From the NCBI RefSeq assembly GCF_003675875.1, contig NZ_RCDI01000004.1:310001-374000 (forward strand): a stretch of 64,000 nt of DNA, read 5' to 3'. Below, piece by piece: positions 34,563 through 43,230 of the stretch. The notes beneath the pieces were generated by a model that was not told where the DNA came from, did no database searches, and saw nothing but the letters and a program-made list of their open reading frames with translations. Numbering within the stretch: position 1 is the first letter of the stretch; each line of letters begins with the position of its first letter. This DNA comes from Halostella limicola. Lineage in GTDB: Archaea; Halobacteriota; Halobacteria; Halobacteriales; Natronoarchaeaceae. The translations under genes were made by a program, and so were the position numbers.

Positions 34563-34876
34563 CAGGCCACCTCCCCCGCGTCGGCGTCGCGGTCGCCCCG
34601 GCCGCGCGTGCTCTCGCAGTTGTGCGTGTGCACCCATTCGCCGGGCCGGATCGGCTCGACCGCCTCCCCGATCGTCTCCCCGTACTTCACGACCTCGTCG
34701 CCCGGCTCGATCGGCTCCAGGGCGACCTTGTGACCGAAGGGGACCGGCTCGTCGAGTTCGACCGTCCCGTCGTCCCAGGGGATCTTCGCGCCGGCGTCCA
34801 GGTCGTCGATGGCCGTGACGACGTTGTCCGCCGCCGCCATGTGCAGACCGGCTTCGCCGAGGACTTCCCCCTTCAT
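34562..34876 (-). CDS. UxaA small subunit (SAF domain)
   Basis: A 104-residue SAF-domain protein, the N-terminal part of fused bacterial UxaA. The strand pattern is VPFGHKVALEPIEPGDEVVKYG then IGEAVEPIRPGEWVHTHN, matching the family including the closing His-x-His-Asn. Both ends overlap the neighbouring genes by four bases or one base (ATGA and TGATG type), so the three are co-translated. Confidence 0.88.
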   Translation of the reverse strand: MKGEVLGEAGLHMAAADNVVTAIDDLDAGAKIPWDDGTVELDEPVPFGHKVALEPIEPGDEVVKYGETIGEAVEPIRPGEWVHTHNCESTRGRGDRDADAGEVA

Positions 34877-36060
34877 GCTCCCCCTCGCAGTTCGGCCAAT
34901 TCGTTCGGCTGGAGCTCGTTGATCGCGAACTCCTCCAGGCGCCGCCGTTCCGCGGCCGTCCGCTCCCCGCTCGCGACGGACAGCAGCCGCTCGTAGATAC
35001 GGTCGCCGACCGAGTCGATCGGCTCGCCGTCGATGACGGTGCTCGCGTCCACGTCCATGTTCGACGCCAGCCGGTCCGCGGTCTTCGGGTTCCCGGTCAC
35101 CTTGATCACCGGCGCGAGCGGGTTCCCGGTCGTCGACCCGCGCCCGGTGGTGAACGCGACGACCTGCGCTCCGCCCGCGACCTTCCCCACGACGCTCTCG
35201 ATGTCGTAGCCCGGGGTGTCCATCAGCACCAACCCGCTGCCGGTCGGCAGGGATTCGGCGTAGTTCACGATACCGCGGATCGGGGTCGTCCCGCCCTTCG
35301 AGATGGCGCCGAGGCTCTTCTCCTCGATGGTCGTCAATCCGCCCTCCTGGTTCCCGGGGCTCGGCTGCGCGCCGCGGAGGTCGACCCCCATCAGCCGGGC
35401 GGTCGACTCCCGGCGCTCGACGCGGTCGAGGAGCCGCTCGCGCACCTCGCCGTCGGCGCACCGGTCGGCGAGGATGTGCTCCGCGCCGATGAACTCGGGC
35501 GTCTCGGAGAAGGTCGCGGTGCCGCCGTCCCGGACGAGCCGGTCGCAGGCCGCCCCGACCGCCGGGTTCGCCGCGATCCCGCTCGTCGCGTCCGACCCGC
35601 CGCACTCGACGCCGAAGACGAGTTCGCTCGCGTCCCGCTCCTCCCGGGTCGCGTCCGCGATCCCGCTCCAGAGATCCTGAGCGAGTTCGACTCCCGCCTC
35701 GACCGCCGCGGCCGTGCCGCCGGCCTCGCGGATCGAGAGCACTTCGACGTCGCGGCCGGCGTCCGCTATCTCGTCAGCGACGTCGTCGGCCGCGATACGT
35801 TCGGGGCCGAGACCGACGACGAGCGCCGCCCCCACGTTGGGGTTCCGACCGACACCCGAGAGCGTTCGTTCGATCTGGTCGCGGGCCGCGTCGGGCGGAT
35901 CGATCCCCATCTGGTGGGGCGTCGATCGGACGTTCTCCGCCGAGCGGTCGGCCACGGCCTCCGCGACGGCCGACGCCGCGACCGACGTCGGTACCACGGC
36001 GACGTAGTTGCGGACGCCGGCCGGTCCGGAGTCCCGCGGATACCCTTCGAAAGTCTCCAT
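34873..36060 (-). CDS. UxaA-family dehydratase large subunit, type B (CGGSD loop kept)
   Basis: A 395-residue UxaA_C-type protein and first gene of the overlapping trio. The C-terminal active-site loops are kept: FGVECGGSDATSGIAANP, ATFSETPEFIGAEHIL, GGLTTIEEKSLGAISKGGTT and AFTTGRGSTTGNPLAP. The N-terminal cysteines of the family are lost (TPHQMGIDPPD and VGLGPERI). It thus complements the type A subunit. The start at 36060 gives METFEGYPRDSGPAGVRNYV, the conserved opening of UxaA_C. Substrate is an aldonate such as altronate (inference). Confidence 0.85.
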   Translation of the reverse strand: METFEGYPRDSGPAGVRNYVAVVPTSVAASAVAEAVADRSAENVRSTPHQMGIDPPDAARDQIERTLSGVGRNPNVGAALVVGLGPERIAADDVADEIADAGRDVEVLSIREAGGTAAAVEAGVELAQDLWSGIADATREERDASELVFGVECGGSDATSGIAANPAVGAACDRLVRDGGTATFSETPEFIGAEHILADRCADGEVRERLLDRVERRESTARLMGVDLRGAQPSPGNQEGGLTTIEEKSLGAISKGGTTPIRGIVNYAESLPTGSGLVLMDTPGYDIESVVGKVAGGAQVVAFTTGRGSTTGNPLAPVIKVTGNPKTADRLASNMDVDASTVIDGEPIDSVGDRIYERLLSVASGERTAAERRRLEEFAINELQPNELAELRGGA

Positions 36061-36258
36061 ACTCGGTGCTCAGCTTCCACCGAAAAAACGCTTTCGTCCG
36101 CCCTGACCCCGCCGATTCGTTCGGTCACCGGGCCTGCGCGGATCGACCGGACTGGCCGACTTTCGGATACGGATCCATTCTCGCCGTGGACGGGCGAGCG
36201 ATGCCGGCGACTGATGCCTGCGGTCGAAACGGCGAAAAAAACGGAGTCGGCGGCCGCG

Positions 36259-37563
36259 TCAGATCCCGATCAGTTCGGTCGCCGGGTAGGTGACGATCTC
36301 CGGGATGAAGATCGTGAGCAGCAGCACCAGGAGGATCGGGACGTAGTACGGCAACACCGCCTTCATCGCCTCCTCTAAGCTCGCGTCGGTCACCTTCTCG
36401 AGGACGAACAGGATGACGCCGAACGGCGGCGTGAGAAGGCCGAGCATCAGCGTCAGGATCATCACGATGCCGAAGTGGAGCGGGTCGATCCCCGTGATGT
36501 CCAGAATCGGCATGAAGATCGGGACGAGGATGGTGATCGCCGCGATCGTCTCCATGAACGTCCCGACGACGAGCAGGATCCCGACCAGGAGCAGGATGAC
36601 GACGGTCGGGTCGCCGGAGAAGTTCGTGATCGACTCGGCCATCAGGATGGGGAGCCGCAGCTGGAGCGCGACGAGACCGTACAGCGACGCGACGCCGACG
36701 ATGAACGTCAGCGAGAACGTCTCGACCATCCCGTACTGCAGCTCCTCGAACAGCCCCCTGAGGGTTAGCTCGTTGTACACGAACATCCCCAGGAGGATAG
36801 TGTAGACGACGGCTATCGCGCCGGCCTCGGTCGCGGTGAACGTCCCCGTCAGGATCCCGCCGATGATGAGGATCGGCGCGAAGAGCGGGAACACCGCCTC
36901 CTTCAAGCTCTTCCAGAAGTTCGCGAGGTCGAAGTGGTCGTCGGTCTCGTACCCCCGCCGGTAGACGAAGAAGAACACGAGCGCCATCAGGAACAGCCCG
37001 ATGAGGACCCCGGGGAGGATGCCCCCGAGGAACAGCTGCCCGATCGACTCCTCGGCCAGCACGGCGTAGATGATGATCGGGACGCTCGGCGGGATGATCG
37101 GCCCGATGATGGCCGACGACCCCGTGACACCGAGCGAAATGTCCTTCTCGTACCCCTGGTCGCGCATCGCGGTGTACTCGACGCGGCCGAGACCCGCCGC
37201 GTCCGCGACGGCCAGTCCCGACATGCCGGAGAAGATCATGCTCGCCACGATGTTGACGTGGGCGATCCCCCCGCGGAACTGCCCGACCATGGAGTTGGCG
37301 AGGCTGAAGATCCGCTGGGTCATCCCGATCCTGTTCATCAACCGCCCGAGGAGGAGGTAGAACGGGATCGCAAGCAGCGTGAAGCTGTTCAGTCCGTAGA
37401 GCAGCTGCTGCGCGATGACGCCGATGTTGAGCCCCCTGCCGAACGGCGACACCATCACGATGACGCAGGTCGCGCCCATCGCCATCCCGACCGGGACGCC
37501 GACGGCGTACAGGACCAGCAGCGTCCCGAGGAAGAGAGTGCCGATGAGGAGCAGCTCACTCAT
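36259..37563 (-). CDS. dctM: TRAP transporter large permease (DctM family)
   Basis: A 434-residue membrane protein with about 12 segments; the conserved GVPVGMAMG, FSGMSGLAVADAAGLG and ATEAGAIAVVYTI sequences identify DctM. It imports an organic acid with Na+ using the soluble receptor. Its start overlaps the end of dctQ by eight bases. Confidence 0.93.
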   Translation of the reverse strand: MSELLLIGTLFLGTLLVLYAVGVPVGMAMGATCVIVMVSPFGRGLNIGVIAQQLLYGLNSFTLLAIPFYLLLGRLMNRIGMTQRIFSLANSMVGQFRGGIAHVNIVASMIFSGMSGLAVADAAGLGRVEYTAMRDQGYEKDISLGVTGSSAIIGPIIPPSVPIIIYAVLAEESIGQLFLGGILPGVLIGLFLMALVFFFVYRRGYETDDHFDLANFWKSLKEAVFPLFAPILIIGGILTGTFTATEAGAIAVVYTILLGMFVYNELTLRGLFEELQYGMVETFSLTFIVGVASLYGLVALQLRLPILMAESITNFSGDPTVVILLLVGILLVVGTFMETIAAITILVPIFMPILDITGIDPLHFGIVMILTLMLGLLTPPFGVILFVLEKVTDASLEEAMKAVLPYYVPILLVLLLTIFIPEIVTYPATELIGI

Positions 37564-38128
37564 CCGGGATCCCCTCCTCGAAGCCGCCCTCGGTGGTGTC
37601 GCTCGTTCCGGCCGTCACGTGTCCTCGGACCAGTTCGACGATGTCGACGACGGCGTAAAGCAACATTAGCCCGACGCCGACGGCGATGCCGAGATAAAGA
37701 TGCCCGGAGGTGACGATATCGATCCCTCCTATCGACGTCGTCCAGTCGTCGATCGCTCTGAGGGTAGTTCCCCAGAAGGCGATCGCCAGGAACCCGATGG
37801 CGACGACCTTGCCCAGAAGCTGGACGGTCACACCGACTCGCGGCTTCCACCGGGTGAGGCGCTCTAACAGGAACTGGATCGCGATGTGTTCGTTGTTCCG
37901 AACGGCGACGGCGGCGCCGACGTACGTCGCGACGATGAGGACGAAACGGGCCGCTGGTTCGGTCCAGTGAAGGAAGCCGAACGTCGGCAGGTCCAACCAG
38001 CGGATGAAGACCTGAAGCGTCGTCAGGACGATCGTCAACCCGAACAGCGCCGTTGCACCGTACAGTACGAGCTTGTCGAAAACGTGATCGCGCTTCAGGT
38101 CGAGTGATTGGTCGATTTCCATTGTCAA
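37556..38128 (-). CDS. dctQ: TRAP transporter small permease (DctQ family)
   Basis: A 190-residue protein with four membrane segments; the YVGAAVAVRNNEHIAIQFL region is the DctQ signature. It lies between dctP and dctM and is co-transcribed with both. The acidic tail (TEGGFEEGIPDE) is a halophilic trait. Confidence 0.9.
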   Translation of the reverse strand: MTMEIDQSLDLKRDHVFDKLVLYGATALFGLTIVLTTLQVFIRWLDLPTFGFLHWTEPAARFVLIVATYVGAAVAVRNNEHIAIQFLLERLTRWKPRVGVTVQLLGKVVAIGFLAIAFWGTTLRAIDDWTTSIGGIDIVTSGHLYLGIAVGVGLMLLYAVVDIVELVRGHVTAGTSDTTEGGFEEGIPDE

Positions 38129-38174
38129 TGAAACGGTGGTGGTTTGAGATACTTTACTGTACGCCCGTCTCCGC

Positions 38175-39197
38175 TCACATGTTCCGGACGGTTTCCCAGT
38201 CGAAGGCCCACGTCTCCTCGAACAGCTGCTCCACGGCGGGGGCGGCCTGTTCCTGGAACGCTTCGGTGTCGACGTCCTCGACGATCTCCATGCCCTGCTC
38301 GCCTAGTTCGTTGATGAGCTCCTCCTCGCGGCTCTGCGACGTTTCAGAGGCGGACTGGGTCGCTTCCTGTCCGGCCTCCATGATCAGGTCCTGGTGGGTC
38401 TCGTCGAGGCTCTGGTAGAACGACTCGTTGATGTAGATGTTGCCGTTCGCGATCAGGTGGCCCGTGAGGCTCAGGTGGCTCTGGACCTCGTGGAGGTTGA
38501 AGGAGCTGATCTGCTCCGCGCCACCCTCGGAGGCGTCGGCGGTTCCCTGTTCGAGCGCGCTGTACAGCTCGTCCAGCGCGACCGGCGTCGGCGACGCGCC
38601 GACCGACTCCCAGATCTGGACCCACGGGTCGAGCTCCGGGAGGCGCAGGTTGAGCCCCTCCACGTCGGCGGGGGACTGCACCGGGGAGTTAGAGGTGAAG
38701 TGACGAGCCCCGCGGTAGATCTGCTGGCCGATCGGGCGCTGGTTCCCGTTCTCGGCGAGCGTGTCGTGTGCCTCCTGCATCTCGTCGCTTTCGAGCACCG
38801 ACAGGAGCTGGTCGTAGCCCGAGAGGACGAACGGACAGCCGAAGAACCAGTACTCCGACGCGAACTGGAAGTACGGGAAGCTCCCCGCGGAGTGGGCCTC
38901 GACGCCGCCCTGACTGACCAGCTCGCCGATCTCGTCCTCCGAACCGTAGGAGCCGCCGGGACTGATCTCGACCGAGATGTCGCCGTCGGACTCCGATTCG
39001 ACCTGTTCCTTGAAGTTCTCGGCAGCCTGGACGAGGATGTGTCCCGGCTCGAAGGTGCTCGCGATCGTCATGTCGACGCCGTCGCCGCCCCCGCCGCCGC
39101 CGGTCAGGTCCGAACAACCCGCGGTTGCCGCGACCGCGCCTGCGCCGATACCTTTGATAAGCGACCGTCTACTGACTGCCAGCCCTCTATCTGACAT
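38175..39197 (-). CDS. dctP: TRAP transporter substrate-binding lipoprotein (DctP family)
   Basis: A 340-residue exported receptor. The Tat signal is SRRSLIKGIGAGAVAATAGC, ending in a lipobox Cys; a Gly linker and then the DctP fold follow (IASTFEPGHILVQAAENFKEQVE). RHFTSNSPVQSPADVEGLNLRLP contains the Arg that binds the ligand carboxylate. DctP proteins bind sialate, uronates, aldonates or dicarboxylates; neighbours favour a uronate or aldonate (inference). It leads the operon with a TATA box and operator just upstream. Confidence 0.92.
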   Translation of the reverse strand: MSDRGLAVSRRSLIKGIGAGAVAATAGCSDLTGGGGGGDGVDMTIASTFEPGHILVQAAENFKEQVESESDGDISVEISPGGSYGSEDEIGELVSQGGVEAHSAGSFPYFQFASEYWFFGCPFVLSGYDQLLSVLESDEMQEAHDTLAENGNQRPIGQQIYRGARHFTSNSPVQSPADVEGLNLRLPELDPWVQIWESVGASPTPVALDELYSALEQGTADASEGGAEQISSFNLHEVQSHLSLTGHLIANGNIYINESFYQSLDETHQDLIMEAGQEATQSASETSQSREEELINELGEQGMEIVEDVDTEAFQEQAAPAVEQLFEETWAFDWETVRNM

Positions 39198-39202
39198 GGT
39201 TC

Positions 39203-39213
39203 ATCACAGTGAT
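39203..39213 (-). promoter_or_regulatory. dctP operator candidate
   Basis: ATCAC-A-GTGAT is a perfect palindrome between the TATA box and the dctP ATG at 39197, a classic repressor position. Its arms match those of the palindrome at 18280-18293. Confidence 0.5.
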
Positions 39214-39223
39214 TCGCGCTTAG

Positions 39224-39230
39224 TTATAAA
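39224..39230 (-). promoter_or_regulatory. TATA box of the TRAP operon
   Basis: TTATAAA, 27-33 bases ahead of the dctP start; implies a leaderless dctPQM transcript. Confidence 0.55.
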
Positions 39231-39303
39231 AATGTTTTCGTTGGGGTAATTCTCCCCACCGAGACCGGTCAGTTCGCGCCCCCTGAATGCCGACCCTCGC
39301 CGA

Positions 39304-40092
39304 CTACGCGCGACCCTCGTGGTACCGCCACGCGTCGGACGTCCAGCCGCCGTCGGCACGGAGCACCTCACCGGTGACGAACGTGTCGCCACGCGCCAGG
39401 AAGGAGACGCAGTTGGCCATCTCCTCGACCGTCCCGTATCTGGCCATCGGCGTCCGTCGCCGGATGTCGTCGTCGGTGTACCCGGCGGCGTCCTGCGTCT
39501 GGTCCGTGATGTCGGTCTGGATGAACCCCGGCGCGAGTGCGTTCACCCGGACGTCGTCCTCGGCCCACTCGACGGCGAGCGTCTTCGTGAGGTTGATGAC
39601 GCCCGACTTCGCCGCGCAGTACGGTGCCCGACGGTGATATCCCATCGTCCCCATCATCGACGCGACGTTCACGATGGCTCCGCCGTCGGCCTGCTCCCGC
39701 ATCCGGCGGCCCGCGATCTGACTGCCGATGAACACGCCCGTGAGATCGACGTCGATCACCCGCCGCCAGTCCTCGACGTCGAGCTCCGCGGCCGGGCCGA
39801 TCTTCGTCATGCCGGCGTTGTTCACGAGGACGTCCAGCGAGCCGAACCGATCGACGGTCGCGTCCACCATTGCCTCGACGTCCGCGTAGTCGCTCACGTC
39901 GGCCTGCACGGCGACGGCGGTTCCGCCGTCGTCCTCGATCTCGTCGACCACCGCCTCGGCTTTCTCCTCCGAGGACCGATAGTTGACCACGACCGACGCC
40001 CCGTGGTCGGCCAGTTTGGTCGCGATCCCGCTTCCGATACCTCTCGACGCTCCGGTGACGATAGCCGTATCGCCTTCGAACAGGTCGCTCAT
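39304..40092 (-). CDS. SDR-family oxidoreductase
   Basis: A 262-residue classical SDR: cofactor loop VTGASRGIGSGIA, NNAGM motif, catalytic Ser-Tyr-Lys in NVASMMGTMGYHRRAPYCAAKSG (Tyr-x3-Lys as YCAAK), and C-terminal GEVLRADGGW. The Arg after Gly-Ala-Ser with Asn-Tyr-Arg-Ser after strand 2 (VVNYRSS) suggests NADP(H). It may reduce fructuronate or a related keto acid next to mannonate dehydratase (inference). It diverges from that gene. Confidence 0.88.
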   Translation of the reverse strand: MSDLFEGDTAIVTGASRGIGSGIATKLADHGASVVVNYRSSEEKAEAVVDEIEDDGGTAVAVQADVSDYADVEAMVDATVDRFGSLDVLVNNAGMTKIGPAAELDVEDWRRVIDVDLTGVFIGSQIAGRRMREQADGGAIVNVASMMGTMGYHRRAPYCAAKSGVINLTKTLAVEWAEDDVRVNALAPGFIQTDITDQTQDAAGYTDDDIRRRTPMARYGTVEEMANCVSFLARGDTFVTGEVLRADGGWTSDAWRYHEGRA

Positions 40093-40261
40093 TCGAGATA
40101 CACCGGAGTTCGTTTCCGCCGGTATTTCTGTCTTGTCCCGGCGTGGACGCCGAAATCACGAGTATCCCCCCGTCGCGCCGCGCTGATGTCGCGTCCGACT
40201 CCCGCGATGAGGGATTACCCGAAGAGAAAGTTATTTGAGTGTCGTAGGAATTCGTTCGGCC

Positions 40262-41224
40262 ATGGTCGAATTCGCGCTAGTCCTACCGCCGCAGCCGGAC
40301 GAGAGGTGGCAGCTCGCCAAACAGATGGGCGTAACGAACGCCGTCGTCCACCCGCTCGAGATAGGCGACGGGAAGTCCTCGTGGACCTACCACGACCTGT
40401 TACACCTGAAGAACTGGTACGAGGACGCCGGCCTCGAGTTCAGCGTCCTCGAGGGGAGCGTCCCCCTGACCGACCGCGTCAGACTGGGACTGGAGGGCCG
40501 CGACGAGGACATCGAGACGTTCAAGGAGTTCCTCCGGAACTGCGGTCGCCTCGACATCCCGGTCGTCTGCTACGACTGGATGGTCGGCATCCGCTGGGCG
40601 CGGACGGAGTCCCACGTCGAGTCCCGCGGCGGGTCGCTGGTCACGGCGTACTCCGACGCGAAGATGCACCGCGGCGACGCGCCACAGGTGGTCGATGCGT
40701 CCCGCGAGCAGATATGGGACGCCCTGGAGTACTTCCTGCAAGAGGTCGGGCCCGTCGCGGAGGAAGCCGGCGTCAAACTCGGCCTCCACCCGGACGACCC
40801 CCCGAGGGAGTCTCTCGCCGGCGTGCCCCGGATCATCAACAGCCCGGAGGCGTACCAGCGCGTGCTCGACGCCTACGACAGCGAGTACAACGGGGTCACC
40901 TTCTGTCAGGGGAACTTCGCAGCGATGGGCGTCGACGTCCCCGAGACGATCCGTCGGTTCGGCGACCGGATCAACTTCGTCCACTTCCGCGACGTGGAGG
41001 GAGACGCCGACGACTTCGTCGAGACCTGGCACGACGAGGGGCCGACCGACATGCTCGCCGCGATGCGGGCCTACGACGAGGCCGTCGACGACGACGTGCC
41101 CATGCGCCCGGACCACGTTCCGACGATGGCCGGCGAGGACAACTCCAACCCGGGGTATCACACGAAGGGTCGACTCTTCGCGATCGGATACATGCGGGGC
41201 CTGCTCGAACAGGCCGAGCAGTAG
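40262..41224 (+). CDS. uxuA: mannonate dehydratase (UxuA family)
   Basis: A 320-residue TIM-barrel enzyme converting D-mannonate to 2-keto-3-deoxygluconate. Metal and substrate residues are in LGLHPDDPPRESLAGVPRI, VTFCQGNFAAMG, INFVHFRDVEG and RPDHVPTMAGED, and the end GRLFAIGYMRGLLE is as in UxuA. It is shorter than the E. coli enzyme because it lacks one insertion. A TATA-like AGTTATTT about 27 bases upstream supports the start. The IclR gene follows on the same strand. Confidence 0.9.
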   Translation: MVEFALVLPPQPDERWQLAKQMGVTNAVVHPLEIGDGKSSWTYHDLLHLKNWYEDAGLEFSVLEGSVPLTDRVRLGLEGRDEDIETFKEFLRNCGRLDIPVVCYDWMVGIRWARTESHVESRGGSLVTAYSDAKMHRGDAPQVVDASREQIWDALEYFLQEVGPVAEEAGVKLGLHPDDPPRESLAGVPRIINSPEAYQRVLDAYDSEYNGVTFCQGNFAAMGVDVPETIRRFGDRINFVHFRDVEGDADDFVETWHDEGPTDMLAAMRAYDEAVDDDVPMRPDHVPTMAGEDNSNPGYHTKGRLFAIGYMRGLLEQAEQ

Positions 41225-41403
41225 CGCTTCGCTCCCTACACCGTCACTTCCGCCTTTTCTCGAGCCTCGATCGTCGCAGAGGGTGCTGCGGACCTATCTC
41301 CCACGAATGATGATCAACAACGTTGCTGAATGCGGCGATGGCCTTCCACTAATATTGGACGCGATCAGAAACTGATAATGCGAAGCACCGAGTTGTTACG
41401 CGC

Positions 41404-42177
41404 ATGACCGGGGACGCGTCGAACGAACCGAATCGGATCCAGGCGGTCGAGAACGCCTTCGACATCGTCGAGGAGGTGGGCGAGCTCGACGGCTGCGGCG
41501 TCAGGGAGCTCGCCGACCACATGGACCTCCCGAAGAGCACCGCCCACGTCTACCTGAAGTCCCTCGAGGACGCCGGGTACGTGATCAACCGGAACGGCGA
41601 GTACCGGCTCGGCCTGCGGTTCCTGAACGTCGGCGGTCGAGTCCGGCACAACAAGCGCCTCTATCAGGTCGGGCGCAGCGAGGTCGACGAGCTGGCGCAG
41701 ACGACCGGCGAGGTGGCGACCATCGGACGCGAGGAGGACGGGTACCGCGTCATCCTGTACCGGACGGAACCCACCGGCGCCATCTTCAACAACGCGCCGA
41801 CGGGCGAGTACACGCGGATGCACTGGACCGCGCTCGGCAAAGCGATGCTCTCGCAGAAGACCGACGAGGAGATCGAGGACATCGTTTCCCGCCGCGGACT
41901 CCCGCGTGCGACCGAGTACACTATCGTCGACCGGGACGAGCTGTTGACGGAGATCGAGACGATCCGCTCTCAGGGGTACGCCGTCGAGGACGAGGAGCGC
42001 GTCAAGGGCGTCAAGTCTGTCGCGGTCCCGATCGAGAGTGACGGCGAATCGCCCCCCGCGGCCATCTCTGTGGCCGGTCCGAAACACGACCTCGACGCGG
42101 ACCGCATCGAGAACGACCTCGTGCCGGCGCTACAGAACACCGCGAACGTCATCGAACTCAAGACGAAGCACTACTGA
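41404..42177 (+). CDS. IclR-family transcriptional regulator
   Basis: A 257-residue regulator with an N-terminal winged HTH (GCGVRELADHMDLPKSTAHV) and a C-terminal effector domain (TALGKAMLSQKTDEEIEDIV, VAVPIESDGESPPAAISVAG). It probably controls the adjacent uxuA/TRAP genes in response to a sugar-acid intermediate (inference from position). Confidence 0.9.
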   Translation: MTGDASNEPNRIQAVENAFDIVEEVGELDGCGVRELADHMDLPKSTAHVYLKSLEDAGYVINRNGEYRLGLRFLNVGGRVRHNKRLYQVGRSEVDELAQTTGEVATIGREEDGYRVILYRTEPTGAIFNNAPTGEYTRMHWTALGKAMLSQKTDEEIEDIVSRRGLPRATEYTIVDRDELLTEIETIRSQGYAVEDEERVKGVKSVAVPIESDGESPPAAISVAGPKHDLDADRIENDLVPALQNTANVIELKTKHY

Positions 42178-42211
42178 AGCCCGCGTGCCCCGGCGTTCGG
42201 CCGGGCTGTGA
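42178..42211. terminator. hairpin between convergent genes
   Basis: CCCGGC (42189-42194) pairs with GCCGGG (42200-42205) around GTTCG in the 34-base gap between the IclR gene and the convergent SDR gene, a likely two-way transcription stop. Confidence 0.4.
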
Positions 42212-42955
42212 TCACGCCGTCGAGCCGCCGTCGAGGTGGATGACCTCCCCGGTCAGGTACTCCGATTGGTCGCGCGCGAGAAACGCCGCGAGGTCGCTGA
42301 CGTCCTCCGGTTTCCCGAGTCGGCCGTACGGGATCTCCTCCGCTCGTTCGCTCACCCACGAGGGGTCGCGCTCCCTGACCGCCTCGTTCATCGACGTCTT
42401 CGTCGTCCCCGGCGCTATCGCGGTCACCGAGACGCCGTCGGAACCGTAGTCGACGGCCAACTGTCTGACCAGAGCGTCGAGGCCCCCTTTGCTGGCGCAG
42501 TACGCTGGAAGATCCGGGACGCCGACGGACCCCGCTTCAGACGACACGTGGATGAGGCTGCCTTCCGTCTCCATCAGCGACGGCAGGGCGTGTTTGCTGA
42601 CCCGAAGCGCGCCGAGGAGGTTCACGTCCAGGACGAACGCCAGGTCCTCGTCGTCGGCCTCGTGGAGGCGCCCCCGGCTGATCGTCCCGGCGCTGTTGAC
42701 GACGACGTCCACGGCCCCGAGCGCGTCGGTCGCGGTCGCCACGGCGCGCTCGACGGACTCCCCGTCGCGGAGGTCGCACTCGACCGGAACGCACTCGGTC
42801 GGCACCGACGCGGCGAGGTCCTCCAGTTCGCTCACCGATCGGGCCGCGACCGCGAGGTCCGCCCCTCGGTCGGCGTACTCCTCCGCGATGGCGCGCCCGA
42901 TCCCGCGGCTCGCTCCGGCGACGAACGCGCTCTTTCCGCTCAAGCTATCGGCCAT
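42212..42955 (-). CDS. SDR-family oxidoreductase
   Basis: A 247-residue SDR with GASRGIGRAIAEE, NSAGT, the Ser-Tyr-Lys set in HVSSEAGSVGVPDLPAYCASK and the ending GEVIHLDGG. AARSVSE after strand 2 suggests NADP(H) preference. Cofactor and place make it another sugar-acid oxidoreductase; substrate unknown. Confidence 0.88.
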   Translation of the reverse strand: MADSLSGKSAFVAGASRGIGRAIAEEYADRGADLAVAARSVSELEDLAASVPTECVPVECDLRDGESVERAVATATDALGAVDVVVNSAGTISRGRLHEADDEDLAFVLDVNLLGALRVSKHALPSLMETEGSLIHVSSEAGSVGVPDLPAYCASKGGLDALVRQLAVDYGSDGVSVTAIAPGTTKTSMNEAVRERDPSWVSERAEEIPYGRLGKPEDVSDLAAFLARDQSEYLTGEVIHLDGGSTA

Positions 42956-43230
42956 ATTCCCGGGTCCGTCACCCGGCGCAATTAATTTTCGGGGTAGCGG
43001 ACGTCGCCAACGGGATCACTGACGCTCAGGGACATCCATTATAGTTGGACGACGTGCGTTACCACATCGATTACGAAAGTCGCCCGCTGGGCTGGCGTCA
43101 CCGCGGTCGTCGTCCGCTCAACCGCAACTGACTGGGGGACGGACGTTGGACGGCGAACGCGGCGGACACCGCCGGATCGCGACGACGGAAAGGAATTTGT
43201 GCGTCCGCGTTCACCACCGATTCACGACGC

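Noticed and set aside
42209-42216. GTGATCAC as another member of the ATCAC/GTGAT operator class
   Set aside because: It overlaps the stop codon of the SDR gene between convergent genes where no promoter is expected.
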